5,545 nucleotides of DNA from an uncultured Fusobacteriaceae bacterium (GCA_947072715.1 CAMTJB010000088.1:1-5545), one strand, 5' to 3'. Shown: positions 1 through 5,545, counted from the stretch's first letter. Notes: generated by a model from the letters alone, not told the origin. Made by a program: numbers and translations.

Positions 1-634
1 CATTAGTTTTTTTAAAGTGATTACATCCAAAAAAACCTCTACTTGCTGATAAAGGACTTGGATGGACTCCTTCCAATATTAAATGTTTAGGGTTTGTTAT
101 TAATGCTTTTTTTAATTTTGCATTATTTCCCCATAATATAAATACTACAGGTTCAGTTTTTTCATTTATTTTTTTTAAAACAGCGTCTGTAAAAACTTCC
201 CATCCTTTTTTACTATGAGAGTTTGCTTCCGCTTCTCTTACTGTTAAAGCAGTATTTAACATAAAAACTCCCTGTTCTACCCACTTTGTTAAATCACCAG
301 TCTTAGGAATTTCAAAATCATTATCACTCTCTTTATACTCTAAAAATAGCTCTTTGTAAATATTTCTTAGGGATGGTGGAATTTTTATTCCTTCATTTAC
401 AGAAAAAGCAATTCCATTCCCTTGTCCCTCACCATGGTAAGGGTCTTGTCCTAATATTACAACCTTAACATCTTTATATTCTAAGTGATTAAATACGTTG
501 AATATTAACTCTTTAGGAGGAAATATTCTTTTTTCAATGTATTCATTTTCTAAAAAACTCATTAATTTCTTAAAGTAGTCTTTTTCAAATTCCTCGCGTA
601 ATATCTCTTTCCAACTTCTAGATAAGTTTAAAAT
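1..634 (-). CDS. ung: Uracil-DNA glycosylase, family 1 (C-terminus cut by window edge)
   Basis: Removes uracil from DNA by cleaving the N-glycosidic bond, the first step of base excision repair, in the cytoplasm. 211 codons are visible (634 down to 2), close to the usual ~220-230, so only a short C-terminal piece is missing. Family signatures are all present: the water-activating motif GQDPYHG at residues 62-68 with catalytic Asp64, the uracil-pocket stretch GIAFSV (74-79), LLWGN-like ILWGN (166-170), and the DNA-intercalation motif HPSPLSASRGFFG (191-203) with catalytic His191. The start is unusual. The frame has no ATG, GTG or TTG before the conserved SRSWKEIL segment (5-12), and the first ATG (562-560) would delete 24 residues that align with the N-terminus of family members. 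The best start is ATT at 634-632, six bases after a perfect AGGAGG. It is transcribed divergently from tdk. Function is near certain; the start is inferred. Confidence 0.95.
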   Translation of the reverse strand, partial: MLNLSRSWKEILREEFEKDYFKKLMSFLENEYIEKRIFPPKELIFNVFNHLEYKDVKVVILGQDPYHGEGQGNGIAFSVNEGIKIPPSLRNIYKELFLEYKESDNDFEIPKTGDLTKWVEQGVFMLNTALTVREAEANSHSKKGWEVFTDAVLKKINEKTEPVVFILWGNNAKLKKALITNPKHLILEGVHPSPLSASRGFFGCNHFKKTN

Positions 635-640
635 TTGGGG

Positions 641-646
641 CCTCCT
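641..646 (-). promoter_or_regulatory. Shine-Dalgarno of ung, sets an ATT start
   Basis: On the minus strand this reads AGGAGG, a perfect anti-16S match, with a 6-nt spacer to the ATT codon at 634-632. An in-frame stop (TAA) lies just upstream of the AGGAGG, so no start further upstream is possible. The site therefore supports initiation at ATT rather than at the first ATG 72 bases further in. Confidence 0.75.
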
Positions 647-672
647 AATTTATAAATAACAATTTTTATAAG

Positions 673-700
673 CAAAAGCCACCCTTAAAGATGGCTTTTG
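673..700 (-). terminator. 9-bp hairpin in the ung leader (terminator- or attenuator-like)
   Basis: The arms caaaagcca (673-681) and tggcttttg (692-700) are perfectly complementary around a 10-base loop. In minus-strand RNA the loop can close further by U-G, C-G and U-G pairs around a UUAA tetraloop. The plus-strand RNA cannot do this, which hints that the minus-strand transcript is the functional one. Neither side has a clean U-tract, so a classic intrinsic terminator is not clear. No gene ends here, since ung and tdk diverge. It could be a 5' stabilising hairpin, an attenuator, or a remnant terminator. Confidence 0.45.
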
Positions 701-717
701 TCATATTAAAATATCTC

Positions 718-723
718 ATTATA
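718..723 (-). promoter_or_regulatory. Candidate -10 box for ung
   Basis: The minus strand reads TATAAT (plus-strand attata), placing a start site near 711, just before the leader hairpin. At 17-bp spacing there is no good -35 match (AATAAA), and the region is so AT-rich that a chance match is possible. Confidence 0.35.
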
Positions 724-891
724 TCTCTATTTTTACTCTTTTTATTATTGTAAATATACATATTAATTATACTTAAATTAATAACTAAAGTCAATTATTT
801 ATTAAAAAGCAATTAGATTACCTAAGTACAATTTAATTTAATTATTTCCATGTCTATTTTAATATTTTTTATCTTTATTACTTGTTTTCTA

Positions 892-900
892 TGTTATAAT
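892..900 (+). promoter_or_regulatory. Extended -10 promoter for the tdk operon
   Basis: TGT followed by TATAAT (895-900) is a perfect extended -10 element. The hexamer 17 bp upstream (872-877, tcttta) is a weak -35, as is often tolerated with an extended -10. Predicted transcription starts near 907, giving a leader of about 38 bases before the tdk ATG. This is the only strong promoter-like site seen ahead of the four rightward genes. Confidence 0.65.
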
Positions 901-944
901 ATTATGAGAAAATAAAATATTTAATTTATAAAAAAGGGGTAATT

Positions 945-1598
945 ATGCGTTTATTCTATAATGAACATATGGGTTGTATTGAAGTTATTACAGGAAGTAT
1001 GTTTTCAGGGAAAAGTGAAGAATTAATTAAAAGATTAAGAAGAGTTAAATATGCCAATCAAAGCTTAGTTGTATTTAAACATTCATCTGACAGTAGATAC
1101 GATGAAACTAAGGTTGCTTCACATAGCCATAATTTTATTGAAGCAATTCCAGTTGCAACAGTTGAAGATATGTTCACTATAGTTAGAAATAAATATGATA
1201 ATGTAGAAGTTATCGGAATCGATGAAGTTCAATTTTTTGGTGAAACTGTTGTTGATTTCTGCCAAATGATGGCTAATGAAGGAAAAAGAGTAATTGTTGC
1301 AGGTCTTGATCAAGATTTTAGAGGAGAACCTTTTAAACCTATGGATGAGCTTCTTGCTAAAGCAGAGTTTGTTGATAAATTTAATGCTATTTGCATGGTT
1401 TGTGGAAGTCCAGCATCAAGAACACAAAGATTGGTAGATGGAGAACCTGCTTTTTATGATGACCCTATCGTTCTAGTTGGAGCTGCTGAAAGCTATGAAG
1501 CTAGATGCAGAAAACATCACATTGTTAAAAAAAGAGAGAATATAGAAAATATGTATATAAACAATAATAATAATATTAGTATAACTAAAAAGGATTAA
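945..1598 (+). CDS. tdk: Thymidine kinase (type II)
   Basis: Phosphorylates thymidine to dTMP with ATP, salvaging thymidine for dTTP in the cytoplasm. At 217 aa it is slightly longer than the usual ~190-205. Visible motifs: the P-loop GSMFSGKS (17-24), the Walker B-like IDEVQFF (92-98) with catalytic Glu94, the zinc site Cys150-x2-Cys153 plus Cys188 and His191, and the substrate lasso with [16 protein letters not shown] (159-174) and SYEARC (183-188). A Cys-Cys-Cys-His zinc set is usual in bacterial members. The ATG at 945 follows AGGGG (935-939) by 5 bases; a second ATG at 969 (MGCIEVITG) is closer to the family core but has no comparable site. The oddity is a C-terminal extension of about 20 residues after the zinc site, including five consecutive Asn. 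The downstream gene starts 8 bases after the stop, so the two are probably co-transcribed. Confidence 0.96.
   Translation: MRLFYNEHMGCIEVITGSMFSGKSEELIKRLRRVKYANQSLVVFKHSSDSRYDETKVASHSHNFIEAIPVATVEDMFTIVRNKYDNVEVIGIDEVQFFGETVVDFCQMMANEGKRVIVAGLDQDFRGEPFKPMDELLAKAEFVDKFNAICMVCGSPASRTQRLVDGEPAFYDDPIVLVGAAESYEARCRKHHIVKKRENIENMYINNNNNISITKKD
1563..1574 (+). repeat. AAT x4 microsatellite in the tdk C-terminal tail
   Basis: Four exact AAT codons follow an AAC codon, encoding Asn206-Asn210. The unit is three bases, so slippage would change the length of the Asn run without shifting the frame. It lies in the non-conserved tail, so any effect on activity is probably small. Confidence 0.6.
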
Positions 1599-1606
1599 GG
1601 TAACTA

Positions 1607-2494
1607 ATGAATTTAAACTTAAGAGGACTAGAAAAAACAGATAAATTTGGTTTTATGTTTTATATTGCTTACGATGGAACTAAATTCCATTCTTTTGATG
1701 AGATGAATGGAAAAACAACAGTAAAATCAAAATTTAAAGATATTATGAATAGTATTGGATTTACTTGGGCTAAAGGGATTCAACAAGGTGGAAGAACTGA
1801 TGCTAAAGTTAGTGCCAATGAAAATATATTATACGTTAGCAGCAGATATAACGATGATTTAGATAAATTAAAAAAAGAATTTAATTCTAAATCAGACTTT
1901 TTAAAAATTAAAAATATTGTAAAAACTTTACCTAATTTAGTTTTTCCAGATATGGTTGAGAGTAGAGAATATATCTATTCTTATCCCATAAAAAAAATCT
2001 TAAATTCATCTGAAAAAATCAGTGAACTTTGTATTTTAAAAAGTGGAACTTATGATGTTAGTGAATTTACAGATAAAAAAGGATTAGAACTTAAAAATCA
2101 TATAAGAACTGTTAAAGTTCTTTATGAAGACGGCAAACTAAGATTTTTAGGTGACTCTTTTATGCCAAAACAAGTTAGAATTATGTCTAGTTTTATACTT
2201 ACAAATTCTTTTGAGCCTCTTCCTGGAAAATATTTAATCCTTGAAAAAATTCATTTGAAAAATGAATTACAAAACATGCTTATATACAATAATAAAATAG
2301 ATTTTTCTATTTTTAATCAGATTAAAGAGTTAGAAAATTTTAACTTTTCAGAAATTAAAACTGAAAAATTAGGAAATGATACAAATATTTTTTATATACC
2401 TAAAGATAAAAAAAGTGAATTTATAGGAAAAAATGGTAATAATGTAAAAAAATTAAAAAAAATAATTGGAAATATTTTAGTTAGAGAGGTTTAA
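1607..2494 (+). CDS. Divergent TruA-type tRNA pseudouridine synthase with C-terminal KH-like motif
   Basis: Residues 1 to about 220 carry TruA landmarks: YDGTKFHSF (22-30), the catalytic-Asp motif GGRTDAKVSA (61-70) with Asp65, REYIYSY (120-126) matching the conserved active-site Tyr strand, SGTYDVSEF (146-154), RTVKVL (167-172), and GDSFMPKQVRIM (182-193) matching the usual GxGFLxxMVRxM helix. TruA converts uridines 38-40 of tRNA anticodon arms to pseudouridine. The motifs here are degenerate (AKVSA rather than AGVHA), so this is probably a paralog whose target is unknown. After a short linker, residues ~257-295 look like a minimal KH fold: strand NIFYIP, helix, a GKNG loop (274-277, the GxxG nucleic-acid-binding loop), helix NNVKKLKKIIG, and strand NILVREV. 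Canonical TruA has no KH domain. The AAGG of its ribosome site overlaps the tdk stop (1596-1600), with a 6-base spacer, suggesting translational coupling. I give no symbol because it may not be the housekeeping truA. Confidence 0.8.
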   Translation: MNLNLRGLEKTDKFGFMFYIAYDGTKFHSFDEMNGKTTVKSKFKDIMNSIGFTWAKGIQQGGRTDAKVSANENILYVSSRYNDDLDKLKKEFNSKSDFLKIKNIVKTLPNLVFPDMVESREYIYSYPIKKILNSSEKISELCILKSGTYDVSEFTDKKGLELKNHIRTVKVLYEDGKLRFLGDSFMPKQVRIMSSFILTNSFEPLPGKYLILEKIHLKNELQNMLIYNNKIDFSIFNQIKELENFNFSEIKTEKLGNDTNIFYIPKDKKSEFIGKNGNNVKKLKKIIGNILVREV

Positions 2495-2497
2495 ATT

Positions 2498-2929
2498 ATG
2501 AATAATTTCATTATGTCTAGAATTAATCAGGGATTAACTTTTCTTTTTGGTAGCTATAAAAATGAATGGAATTTAGAGATAAATGCTTTTTTAAATAAAG
2601 ATGAATTTAATATTTTTCAAAATATGGGAAGATATGATAAAATCCACAGTTATAAAATTTTTAAAAAAATTAAATGTAATAAACTATTAAGAAATAATAT
2701 ACCTTTCTATAAATTAGCTCTTTTACACGATTGTGGAAAAGATAACTATTCTATTTTTAGAAGAGTTAAAAAAGTTTTAATAGGTGATAAAAAATTAGAA
2801 AACCATTCTATTGAAGGGTTTGAAAAATTAAAAAATATCAATATAGAATTAGCTCACTTAATTTACCAACACCATGATAAAACTGAAAATATTGAGATGT
2901 TAGAATTTCAGCGTATAGATAGTGAATAA
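2498..2929 (+). CDS. Small HD-domain phosphohydrolase
   Basis: A 143-aa single-domain protein with the HD metal-binding series: His50 (KIHSYKIF), His77-Asp78 in LLHDCGK (75-81), His103 (NHSIEGF), His125-His126 (YQHHDK) and a terminal Asp141 (QRIDSE). HD proteins use bound divalent metal to hydrolyse phosphoester bonds of nucleotides or RNA; the substrate cannot be read from this sequence. The N-terminal MSRINQGLTF... segment and the RYDKIHS helix resemble short clostridial/fusobacterial HD proteins of unknown role. The start at 2498 follows GAGAGG (2484-2489) by 8 bases; an internal ATG at 2513 lacks such a site. The previous gene stops only 3 bases before, in the same reading frame, so a single-codon change would fuse them. 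No membrane segment or signal peptide is seen. Confidence 0.85.
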   Translation: MNNFIMSRINQGLTFLFGSYKNEWNLEINAFLNKDEFNIFQNMGRYDKIHSYKIFKKIKCNKLLRNNIPFYKLALLHDCGKDNYSIFRRVKKVLIGDKKLENHSIEGFEKLKNINIELAHLIYQHHDKTENIEMLEFQRIDSE

Positions 2930-2947
2930 TTTTAATTTTATTGAAAT

Positions 2948-2952
2948 AGGAG
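2948..2952 (+). promoter_or_regulatory. Shine-Dalgarno of the radical SAM gene, widely spaced
   Basis: AGGAG here lies 13 bases before the ATG at 2966, longer than the 5-9 bases seen for the other genes in the window. No better in-frame start codon sits closer, and the protein already aligns with its family soon after Met1, so the start is kept. The spacing may lower translation. Confidence 0.6.
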
Positions 2953-2965
2953 AAAAAAATAAAAT

Positions 2966-4735
2966 ATGAAAACAGAAAATAAAAATATTGCTACAGAATT
3001 AAAGAAACACTTATTAAAAGTAGAAAAACCTTCTAGATATCTTGGAAATGAATTAAATAGTATTCATAAAAAAGAATTTAAATCAAATATGTGTCTAGTT
3101 TTTCCTGATATTTATGAGGTTGGTATGTCTAATTTAGGATTAAGAATACTTTATAGCATTCTTAATAAAGTTGATGGATTTTATTTAGAAAGAGGATTTG
3201 CTCCAGATGTTGACATGGAAGAGATTATGAGAAAGGAAGACATATCTGCTTTTTCTCTTGAAACTAAAACAGCTTTAAAAGACTTTGATTTAGTTGGGTT
3301 CTCTCTTTCTTATGAAATGAGTTATCCTAATGTTTTAAATATTTTAGATCTTGCAAAAATACCTTTCCATGCATCTGATAGAGATGACTCTTACCCTATT
3401 ATTATGGGGGGAGGAACATGTATGATGAATCCAGCTCCAATGGAAAAATTCTTTGATTTTATAGCTATTGGTGATGGTGAGGATAATATGCCAGAGATTG
3501 CAAGACGTATGGTTGCAAATTCTGGAAAAACAAAAAGAGAAAAATTAGAAGCTTTACAAGATATAGAAGGAATATATATACCTTCTATTCATAAAGGAAA
3601 TAAAAAAATTCAGAGAGCTATTGTTAGAGATTTTGATAACACTGAATACTATGATAACCAATTAGTACCTTACATGGAAATAGTTCACGATAGAGCCTCT
3701 GTAGAGATTCAAAGAGGGTGTCCAAGAGGGTGTAGATTCTGCCAAGCTGGTATAGTTTATAGACCCCAAAGAGAGCGTTCATTTGAAAAGAATGTTGAGC
3801 TTATCGAGAAGATGATTGCAGGAACAGGTTACTCTGAAGTATCTCTTTCATCTTTAAGTAGTAGCGATTACTCAGATATTGATAAATTAATTAATAGATT
3901 AAAAGATAATCCTAAATATAAGAATCTTTCTATATCTTTACCATCTTTAAGAATGAATCCACACTCAGTTAAAACAGCTGAAGAGATTAGTGGAGGAAAA
4001 AGACCAAGCTTTACATTTGCACCAGAAGCTGGATCTCAAAGAATGAGAGATGTTATAAATAAAGGGGTTTCTGAAGAGGAGATTCTTGAAACGGCTATTG
4101 CTGCAGTTAATGCTGGATGGGAAAATTTTAAATTCTACTTTATGATTGGTTTACCTTTTGAAACAGATGAAGATGTTGCTGGAATTTTTGATCTTACAAT
4201 GAAAGTTATGAAAGCTTGTCGTCAAATTACAAGAAGAGTAAATATAAATGTTAGTGTTTCTAACTTTGTTCCAAAACCTCATACACCTTTCCAATGGCAA
4301 AGTCAGATGAACTTTGATGAGATGAATAGAAAACATAAGATACTTAGAGAGCTTTTTGATAGAGCAAAAGGTATAACTTTAAAGATTCATGGAAAGAAAA
4401 AGTCTTACTTAGAAGGATTCCTTTCTCGTGGAGATGAAAGATCTGCTGATTTAATTGAGTTAGCTTATAGAAAAGGAGCTAAATTAGATGATTATACAGA
4501 TAATTTCTCTATTTGGATGGAAGCTATGGAAGAGCTTGGTATAACAGAAAGCCAATACTTAGGTGAAAGAGATTTAAATGCTGTACTTCCTTGGGATGTT
4601 GTTCAAATTGGAGTAAATAAAGAATTCTTAAAATCAGAATATTTAAAAGCGCAAGAGGAAGCTTTAACTCCTGAATGTAGAGTTAAATGCTCTGGATGTG
4701 GAATTAAAAAATTAGTTCCTAACTGTGTAAGCTAA
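2966..4735 (+). CDS. Radical SAM protein with B12-binding-like domain, TIGR03960-like
   Basis: A 589-aa protein, near the usual ~600. Residues ~40-200 form a B12-binding-like Rossmann domain: FPDIYEVGMSNLGLR (46-60), GFSLSYEMSYPNVLN (111-125), GGGTCMMNP (148-156) and IGDGEDNMPEI (168-178). Its DxYxxG motif has Tyr51 where classical B12 proteins have the cobalt-binding His (DxHxxG); I recall this as normal in the family. The radical SAM core follows, with the 4Fe-4S cysteines CPRGCRFC (Cys252, Cys256, Cys259) and a conserved FAPEAGSQRMRDVINKG stretch (351-367). The tail holds four Cys (571, 575, 578, 587) in a TPEC...C..CG pattern that may bind another metal. The reaction is unknown. The family is usually fused to or beside a DUF2344 (TIGR03936) protein, and often near an RNase G-like gene; neither is seen here. 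It is the last gene of the operon, 36 bases after the HD gene. Confidence 0.9.
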   Translation: MKTENKNIATELKKHLLKVEKPSRYLGNELNSIHKKEFKSNMCLVFPDIYEVGMSNLGLRILYSILNKVDGFYLERGFAPDVDMEEIMRKEDISAFSLETKTALKDFDLVGFSLSYEMSYPNVLNILDLAKIPFHASDRDDSYPIIMGGGTCMMNPAPMEKFFDFIAIGDGEDNMPEIARRMVANSGKTKREKLEALQDIEGIYIPSIHKGNKKIQRAIVRDFDNTEYYDNQLVPYMEIVHDRASVEIQRGCPRGCRFCQAGIVYRPQRERSFEKNVELIEKMIAGTGYSEVSLSSLSSSDYSDIDKLINRLKDNPKYKNLSISLPSLRMNPHSVKTAEEISGGKRPSFTFAPEAGSQRMRDVINKGVSEEEILETAIAAVNAGWENFKFYFMIGLPFETDEDVAGIFDLTMKVMKACRQITRRVNINVSVSNFVPKPHTPFQWQSQMNFDEMNRKHKILRELFDRAKGITLKIHGKKKSYLEGFLSRGDERSADLIELAYRKGAKLDDYTDNFSIWMEAMEELGITESQYLGERDLNAVLPWDVVQIGVNKEFLKSEYLKAQEEALTPECRVKCSGCGIKKLVPNCVS

Positions 4736-4739
4736 AACA

Positions 4740-4772
4740 AAAAGGAGATATCTAGATATCTCCTTTTCTTTT
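4740..4772. terminator. Bidirectional intrinsic terminator, perfect 28-bp palindrome
   Basis: Positions 4740-4767 form an exact palindrome with 14-base arms (AAAAGGAGATATCT and its complement), which as RNA gives a 12-bp stem with a CUAG loop. On the plus strand it is followed by CTTTT (4768-4772) and then eight T at 4776-4783; on the minus strand it is followed by TTGTTTT. It fills the 35 bases between the stop codons of the radical SAM gene and the convergent ferredoxin, so it can end transcripts from both sides. Confidence 0.9.
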
Positions 4773-4956
4773 AACTTTTTTTTATATAAATTATACACTC
4801 TTCTGGGCAAGAACGTTGACAAGCTCCACAGTCAATACAAGTTGACTCATTTATCTCTCTTTTTCTACGTGACTTTTCTGTGATACAACCACTTCTACAA
4901 ACTTTCTCACAAGTTCCACATCCCAAACATTTTTCACTTATTACCCTTCTTGGCAT
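4771..4956 (-). CDS. Small 2[4Fe-4S] ferredoxin-like protein
   Basis: A 61-aa protein with two CxxCxxCxxxC cluster motifs: Cys10, 13, 16, 20 and Cys40, 43, 46, 50. Each should bind a 4Fe-4S cluster in the usual crossed pattern, and the protein probably carries electrons in the cytoplasm. Three details depart from standard clostridial ferredoxins. The first motif ends C-R rather than C-P. The linker between motifs is basic (KSRRKRE, 28-34). Two extra cysteines sit four residues after each motif's last Cys (Cys24 and Cys54). The start is supported by AGGAGG (4963-4968) 6 bases upstream. It begins 16 bases after the copA stop, so the two are probably one transcript ending at the 4740-4772 terminator. 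The redox partner is unknown; the copper-pump context suggests, but does not prove, a role linked to copper stress. Confidence 0.9.
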   Translation of the reverse strand: MPRRVISEKCLGCGTCEKVCRSGCITEKSRRKREINESTCIDCGACQRSCPEECIIYIKKS

Positions 4957-4972
4957 TCTAACCCTCCTAACT

Positions 4973-5545
4973 TTATTTTAAAGCACTTCTTAATCTTAAT
5001 GCATTTGTAACAACTGAAACTGAACTAAATGCCATAGCGAATCCTGCAATAACTGGATTTAATAGAGGACCACCAAGAGCATATATTATTCCTGCTGCAA
5101 AAGGTATTCCTAAAATATTATAAATATATGCCCAGAAAAGATTCTGTTTTATATTTAATATAGTTTTCTCACTTAACTTTATCGCATCTACCACAGAATT
5201 CAAATTACTATTCATTATAACTATGCCAGCGGACTCTATTGCAACATCTATTCCACTTCCCATTGCTATTCCAACATCAGCTTGAACAAGTGCTGGTGCA
5301 TCGTTTACGCCGTCTCCAACCATTGCAACAACATTTCCTAGTTCATCTTGTAATTTTTTTACTTCTTCTGCTTTGTGCTGAGGTAAAACTTCACTTATAA
5401 CAAAATCTAATTCTAAATCTTTAGAAACTGCTTCTGCTATTCTTCTGTGATCACCTGTTATCATTCCAACTTTTATATCTCTCTTCTTAAGAGCAGCTAT
5501 AGCTTCTTTGCTTGTTGGCTTTATTATATCAGATACTGCAATAAT
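4973..5545 (-). CDS. copA: Copper-exporting P1B-type ATPase, C-terminal part (N-terminus outside window)
   Basis: The reading frame is open to the right edge, so 190 C-terminal residues of a protein usually ~740-830 aa long are visible; the internal Met at 5464 is not the start. Landmarks in visible numbering: the phosphorylation-to-hinge segment DIIKPTS (5-11), MITGDH (28-33) with TGD, and GDGVNDAP (~76-83), the Mg-binding hinge motif of P-type ATPases. Two last membrane helices follow: one with the YN pair in FWAYIYNILGIPFAAG and one with MAFSSVSVV. The YN and MxxSS pairs are the Cu(I)-binding signature of P1B-1 pumps, which supports copper (or silver) export across the inner membrane. It ends at the usual NALRLR. 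The downstream ferredoxin begins 16 bases later. The promoter and metal-binding N-terminal domains are outside the window. Confidence 0.95.
   Translation of the reverse strand: MIAVSDIIKPTSKEAIAALKKRDIKVGMITGDHRRIAEAVSKDLELDFVISEVLPQHKAEEVKKLQDELGNVVAMVGDGVNDAPALVQADVGIAMGSGIDVAIESAGIVIMNSNLNSVVDAIKLSEKTILNIKQNLFWAYIYNILGIPFAAGIIYALGGPLLNPVIAGFAMAFSSVSVVTNALRLRSALK

Larger units (their letters stand above)
647..944. other. Divergent intergenic region between ung and tdk
   Basis: This ~300-base stretch is extremely AT-rich and holds no convincing gene. It contains a hairpin (673-700), a possible ung -10 box (718-723), and the tdk extended -10 (892-900). There is also an 8-bp inverted repeat, tattaatt at 761-768 and aattaata at 776-783 with a 7-base loop. 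In DNA this rich in A and T it may be chance, but its place between two divergent promoters would suit an operator. I recognise no riboswitch; the predicted tdk leader is only about 40 bases long. Confidence 0.7.

Noticed and set aside
560..562. First in-frame ATG of ung as the true start
   Set aside because: It would drop 24 conserved N-terminal residues and lacks the perfect AGGAGG found ahead of the ATT.
691..753. A 20-codon plus-strand frame encoding a very hydrophobic Leu/Ile/Phe-rich peptide, like a small membrane toxin
   Set aside because: It has no ribosome site, starts inside the hairpin stem, and T-rich DNA codes for hydrophobic residues by default.
761..783. 8-bp AT-only inverted repeat as a definite operator
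   Set aside because: It has no G or C in its arms, and such repeats arise by chance in DNA this AT-rich; kept only as a note in the intergenic entry.
1119..1313. Minus-strand 64-aa frame within tdk
   Set aside because: It lies entirely over the conserved thymidine kinase core, has no recognisable motif, and is a shadow frame.
4151..4336. Minus-strand 61-aa frame within the radical SAM gene
   Set aside because: It is antisense to a conserved coding region with no motif of its own.
5462..5464. ATG at 5464 as the start of a short 163-aa P-type ATPase protein
   Set aside because: The frame stays open and conserved (DIIKPTSKEAIAAL) to the window edge, so this Met is internal to a full-length copA.

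Overview
The window is about 5.5 kb of very AT-rich bacterial chromosome. Strong AGGAGG-type ribosome binding sites, tight gene packing and Lys/Asn/Ile-rich proteins with AT-ending codons point to a low-GC anaerobe. My best guess is the Fusobacteriota (Fusobacterium/Cetobacterium-like), with Clostridia as the alternative. This comes from sequence character and remembered family resemblance, not from a search.

Layout. (1) Positions 1-634, minus strand: uracil-DNA glycosylase (ung), C-terminus cut off by the window edge, apparently starting at a rare ATT codon. (2) Positions 635-944: an AT-rich divergent intergenic region with a 9-bp hairpin in the ung leader, a possible ung -10 box and a good extended -10 promoter for the rightward genes. 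(3) Positions 945-4735, plus strand: four closely spaced genes that look like one operon: thymidine kinase (tdk), a divergent TruA-type pseudouridine synthase with a KH-like RNA-binding tail, a small HD-domain phosphohydrolase, and a radical SAM protein with a B12-binding-like N-terminal domain (TIGR03960-like). (4) Positions 4740-4772: a perfect 28-bp palindrome serving as a shared terminator between convergent units. (5) Positions 4771-5545, minus strand: the end of a Cu(I)-exporting P1B-type ATPase (copA, N-terminal part outside the window), followed 16 nt later by a small 2[4Fe-4S] ferredoxin.

How the genes fit together. Ung removes uracil from DNA and Tdk salvages thymidine for dTTP, so the divergent pair shares a theme of keeping uracil out of DNA. 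The rest of the rightward operon is less well understood: an RNA-modification-like enzyme with an added KH motif, an HD hydrolase lying in the same reading frame just past its stop codon, and a radical SAM enzyme whose usual DUF2344 partner is not next to it. On the left-going unit, copper export and an Fe-S ferredoxin appear co-transcribed.

No tRNA, rRNA, CRISPR array, insertion sequence or phage feature was seen. The most notable points are the ATT start of ung, the TruA-KH fusion, and the in-frame KH-stop-HD junction.
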